Assembly (NCBI GenBank): GCA_035316025.1
Contig: DATFXL010000090.1
Coordinates: 1 to 34,395, forward strand
DNA length: 34,395 bases
Source of the DNA: JALZAA01 sp035316025
GTDB lineage: Bacteria > Actinomycetota > Acidimicrobiia > IMCC26256 > JACDBD01
Reading direction: 5' to 3'
Shown: positions 32,046-34,395 of the stretch, piece by piece
Position numbering within the stretch: the stretch's first letter is position 1
Layout of the letters: each line of letters starts with the position of its first letter
Made by a program: the position numbers and the translations under genes
Notes under the pieces: generated by a model
What the model saw: only the letters and a program-made list of their open reading frames with translations
Database searches by the model: none
What the model was told of the DNA's origin: nothing

Positions 32046-32956
32046 CCTTGCCCCTTCCTTTGGCGTTGGCGATAGTTTCGGTTCGCTTGCGCCCGTGCGC
32101 ACTGCCGAGAGCAGTACATGACCCCTGCGGTTCGGTGCTGGCCCTTCGATGCGCGGCCTTCTTGCCGAATGAAAACCCGCTCACATCTCGAATTGGCACA
32201 CCTCAAGATCGGCAAGTCTTCAGTGATGATGTTGAGCAGCTGAAGGCAAAGGCCGCTGTATAGATCGGGATGGGGCCCGCCGATTGTCGTTTCCGTCTCA
32301 AGGAACTCATGAGGAACGTATTCGGCCCGCGCCTGGTAGGGGCGAAGTCCTTCGTTGAGGAGAGTGACGAACGCGACCCAAGCGTCATCCGTGTTCTCCG
32401 GTGTTCCGGACACTTCTTCACTCCACATGAACCCAGTCCACAGGTTGTCGATGGCTTGCCACGGTTCGACAACGTCACCGCCCTCTTTGTGCACGATCCA
32501 ATGCAGAGCGAGAGCGCGGGCGATGTACAGGAAGGCCCGGACATCGGCCAGATCGGGTGGCGCGTCAAAGATCGGGTGGACATATCCGGGCCTCGGAAAC
32601 TCGAACGGCGTTTCGATCGTTCCGTGGTCCCATAGGAACGCGCACACCGCATCGGGATCGTCAATGTCAAGCTCCAGGAGTCCACGAAACACAAGTTCGC
32701 TGGGAAGTTCGACGTAAGACGCCTCCGCTTCACGGTCGAAGACGATTTCGCGCCGCCGGTCGTCGTCGCCCGGACCCGCCGCGAGTGCCCGAGTCGCGAG
32801 TTCAATTCCGAGTTGCGCCAGCGTCTCCTTTTCCGCCTGCTCTTCTCTGGTTGACCTTGGCTCCGGGCCATGTAGTTCTACGGGCTGCCACATCACCTCG
32901 ACCTCCGGGACCACGCCCGGCCAGGTCGAGATACGAAGTTGTGCTTCTTCGTACAC
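32042..32956 (-). CDS. CGNR-like zinc-finger protein of the element
   Basis: 304 residues. The N-terminal two thirds are acidic and helical (LVFRGLLELDIDDPDAVCAF, VRAFLYIARALALHWIVHKE and related segments). The C-terminus is a zinc finger: LRCANSRCERVFIRQ, then MYCSRQCARAQANRNYRQRQ, close in style to CGNR/DUF6076-type fingers (Cys at four positions followed by a basic helix). Proteins like this often stand just upstream of actinobacterial element integrases. The stop overlaps the integrase ATG, so the two are coupled. DNA binding is inferred. The upstream region is shared with the excisionase-like gene. Confidence 0.8.
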   Translation of the reverse strand: MYEEAQLRISTWPGVVPEVEVMWQPVELHGPEPRSTREEQAEKETLAQLGIELATRALAAGPGDDDRRREIVFDREAEASYVELPSELVFRGLLELDIDDPDAVCAFLWDHGTIETPFEFPRPGYVHPIFDAPPDLADVRAFLYIARALALHWIVHKEGGDVVEPWQAIDNLWTGFMWSEEVSGTPENTDDAWVAFVTLLNEGLRPYQARAEYVPHEFLETETTIGGPHPDLYSGLCLQLLNIITEDLPILRCANSRCERVFIRQEGRASKGQHRTAGVMYCSRQCARAQANRNYRQRQRKGQG

Positions 32957-32975
32957 CGGACTCGTCGCCTCTGGG

Positions 32976-33001
32976 TGATACGTTGCGAAAGTGCATCGTA
33001 T
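32976..33001. promoter_or_regulatory. Inverted repeat between divergent element genes
   Basis: GATACG (32976-32981) and CGTATC (32996-33001) form a perfect inverted repeat with a 14-base spacer in the 68-base gap between the zinc-finger and excisionase-like genes. The centre-to-centre distance of 20 bases is about two helical turns, as in an operator. It is only a candidate. Confidence 0.35.
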
Positions 33002-33024
33002 CCCGAAGGAGGGGATGAGACAAG

Positions 33025-33255
33025 ATGGAAGACATCAAGTTCGCGGTGCTGCCCGATCCGCGGACCGAGCCGACTATCTCGGTCCAGCGCGCAGCCCAGG
33101 TGATCGGCGTTTCCCGGGGTTCGGCCTACGAGGGCGTGCGTCGGGGGGAGATCCCGTCCATCCGCATTGGCCATCGGCTCCTCGTTCCGACTGCGGCTCT
33201 CCTGCGGCTCGTTGGCCTTGAGCAGTCGCCGTCTGCGACAAGGCCGGCGCCGTGA
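33025..33255 (+). CDS. Excisionase-like (MerR-type wHTH) DNA-binding protein
   Basis: 76 residues from ATG 33025, with GAAGGAGGGG as ribosome site. The core ISVQRAAQVIGVSRGSAYEG then VRRGEIPSIRIGHRLLVPTA is the winged-helix excisionase (HTH_17) fold. It is the likely directionality factor or regulator of the integrase, and is divergent from the zinc-finger/integrase pair. Confidence 0.88.
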   Translation: MEDIKFAVLPDPRTEPTISVQRAAQVIGVSRGSAYEGVRRGEIPSIRIGHRLLVPTAALLRLVGLEQSPSATRPAP

Positions 33256-33289
33256 GCACCCATGTTCGTGATCCAGGAGAGCACCGCTC

Positions 33290-33520
33290 GTGACCTCAAA
33301 CCACCTTGCGAGCCGGCGACCCTCGGGTCTCGAGCACGGCCGCGTCAATCGCCACCCGCGGTGGCGAATGAGCGTCCCAAGTACCGAGCAAGGGACCGAC
33401 CCATTCAGCCGACTCAGCGCGAACGCGAGGACCTGCTCGTCGGCCAAATTTCGGTCCCTTGAACTCGTCCAGGCGAGGACTGACGACGAGACACTGACGG
33501 TCTGCGGCGATGTCTGCTGA
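33290..33520 (+). CDS. Possible small element gene, 76 residues
   Basis: From GTG 33290 to TGA 33520. Its third codon positions are more G/C-rich than those of the competing frame (ATG 33262 to 33462), and its end overlaps the next start by 11 bases, as if coupled. The product has four cysteines and many Arg/Ser but no recognised family. It may be spurious. Confidence 0.3.
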   Translation: MTSNHLASRRPSGLEHGRVNRHPRWRMSVPSTEQGTDPFSRLSANARTCSSAKFRSLELVQARTDDETLTVCGDVC

Positions 33521-34385
33521 GCAGAACCCGTTTGGAATGAGGCTTGTCGACCAGCACGTCGAGTACCTGGCGGCCCGTGCGGTGAGCCCTGAGGTTGCGC
33601 GTGAGCGCGGTTATGTCAGCGCCGACACTAAGGCGCAGCTCCGTCAACTCGGGTTCCCTTCGACGCAGCAGCGCGTCCCGGCGCTCATCATTCCGATCCA
33701 CGACGTACGCGGCGAGGTTTCCGGCTGGCAATTGCGGCCGGACCATCCTCGCCAGGTCGATGGCCGGATCGTGAAGTTCGAGACCCAACGCGGGTCTCCA
33801 CTGAAGCTGGACGTCCCTCCCCGGACTCGCCCGCATCTAGGCGATCCCGACGTCCCGTTGTTCGTGACCGAAGGCTCGGTGAAGGCGGACGCTGCGGTTT
33901 CAGCTGGGCTCGCCTGTGTGGCGCTGCATGGCGTGTACGGCTGGAAGGCCAAGAACGACTTCGGCGGGACGACCGTCCTTCCCGAACTCGAGTATGTGCA
34001 CCTCAAGCACCGCCGCGTATTCCTCGGGTTCGACAGCGACATCTTGCTAAAGCCGCCGGTGCACGCCGCATTGAGCAGGTTCTACAGCGTCCTCGAACAG
34101 CGGGGCGCGGATGTCGGGGTCGTGATCCTGCCGCCTGGCGACTATGGCGCCAAGTGCGGCCTCGATGACTATTTCGCCAGCGGCGGCACAGCCCACAATC
34201 TCACGACCCGACTCGTGCAGAGGAATCTTCCGCGTCCTCCGAGTATTGAGATCGACGCCGCCAAGGAACCGCCCATCCTCGATGAGACGATGACGCTCTC
34301 GAGGCTGCTCGAGGCGACTCATGACTTCTTATGCCGCTTCATTGTCTTCGCGAACCGCCATCAGGCCGTGGCTGTCGCGTTATGA
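33510..34385 (+). CDS. DUF3854-domain replication/primase-like protein, ending at a suspicious TGA
   Basis: 291 residues from ATG 33510. The DUF3854 (Toprim-like) pattern is clear: LVDQHVEYLAARAVSPEVAR, VPALIIPIHDVRGEVSGWQL, FVTEGSVKADAAVSAGLACV, RVFLGFDSDILLKPPVHAAL and the acidic KCGLDDYFASGG. Homologues I recall continue from RFIVFANRHQAVAVALW into a P-loop helicase domain, while here the frame ends at TGA 34383 exactly at that Trp, followed in frame by Ala-Ala-His. A Trp-to-stop change (TGG to TGA) is likely, and the helicase part would follow the window. Role: initiating replication of the element. Confidence 0.8.
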   Translation: MSAEQNPFGMRLVDQHVEYLAARAVSPEVARERGYVSADTKAQLRQLGFPSTQQRVPALIIPIHDVRGEVSGWQLRPDHPRQVDGRIVKFETQRGSPLKLDVPPRTRPHLGDPDVPLFVTEGSVKADAAVSAGLACVALHGVYGWKAKNDFGGTTVLPELEYVHLKHRRVFLGFDSDILLKPPVHAALSRFYSVLEQRGADVGVVILPPGDYGAKCGLDDYFASGGTAHNLTTRLVQRNLPRPPSIEIDAAKEPPILDETMTLSRLLEATHDFLCRFIVFANRHQAVAVAL

Positions 34386-34395
34386 GCGGCGCACG

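Larger units (their letters stand above)
30765..34395. mobile_element. Left part of an integrative element at tRNA-Val
   Basis: A tRNA gene, candidate arm sites, a tyrosine integrase read toward the tRNA, a zinc-finger gene, a divergent excisionase-like gene and a DUF3854 replication protein form the usual order of actinobacterial integrative plasmids or prophage-like elements. The coding sequence is less G/C-biased than the chromosome to the left. The other attachment site and the cargo are beyond the window. The left boundary is set at the tRNA 3' end by analogy. Confidence 0.7.

Noticed and set aside
33262..33462. A 66-residue frame from ATG 33262
   Set aside because: Its third-position pattern is poorer than that of the competing frame from 33290, and it shows no family features.

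Overview
The window is high-GC DNA with frequent GTG starts, stop/start overlaps of the GTGA type, tRNAs without an encoded CCA, an AT-hook WhiB7 regulator, an F420-type PPOX flavoprotein, DUF6325/SHOCT genes and a perfect actinobacterial SOS box. This points to an actinobacterium, perhaps an acidimicrobial or related uncultured lineage; the lineage is an inference. Most of the window is ordinary chromosome, with remnants of mobile DNA at both ends.

Layout. 1-0.35 kb: 3' end of an IS3-type transposase, abutting a damaged minus-strand gene (0.35-0.69). 0.86-5.2 kb: metallo-beta-lactamase-fold hydrolase, a structure-rich stretch ending in a terminator, a cupin, a secreted seven-bladed YVTN propeller, and a small secreted protein with its own terminator. 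5.3-9.98 kb: esterase lipoprotein, methyltransferase, a zinc-ribbon protein, a tiny membrane peptide, a frameshifted enoyl-CoA hydratase and a propeller-like lipoprotein. 10.0-15.6 kb: DHA2 drug exporter, divergent DUF6325-SHOCT-SHOCT-NTF2-SDR run closed by a strong terminator, Kelch lipoprotein, YtxH-like protein. 16.1-19.85 kb: tRNA-Asn, a frameshifted 3-hydroxyisobutyrate dehydrogenase-like gene, paired ferritin-like proteins (one cytosolic, one exported), a YczE-like membrane protein and a Gfo/Idh/MocA oxidoreductase. 19.9-23.4 kb: one 1180-residue zinc ribbon/adenylate cyclase/AAA ATPase/TPR protein. 23.4-29.7 kb: DUF971 protein, radical SAM enzyme and pterin dehydratase diverging around an SOS box, VOC protein, PPOX protein, MobA-like transferase, two inositol-phosphatase-family enzymes, serine hydrolase.

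29.75-30.55 kb is the whiB7 locus: a promoter with an A/T tract beside its -35, a translated leader, a strong intrinsic terminator ahead of whiB7, and inside the leader reading frame an 11-base segment complementary to the 5' arm of that terminator. This is the architecture of ribosome-controlled transcription attenuation, and it is the most informative regulatory structure in the window.

30.7 kb to the end is the left part of an integrative element inserted at tRNA-Val(TAC): putative integrase arm sites, a frameshifted tyrosine integrase coupled to a zinc-finger gene, a divergent excisionase-like gene, and a DUF3854 replication protein that ends at a UGA where its family probably continues. 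The right end is outside the window. Three single-base frameshifts and one suspected nonsense codon in otherwise well-preserved genes mean either recent gene decay or residual sequencing errors; the sequence alone cannot decide.
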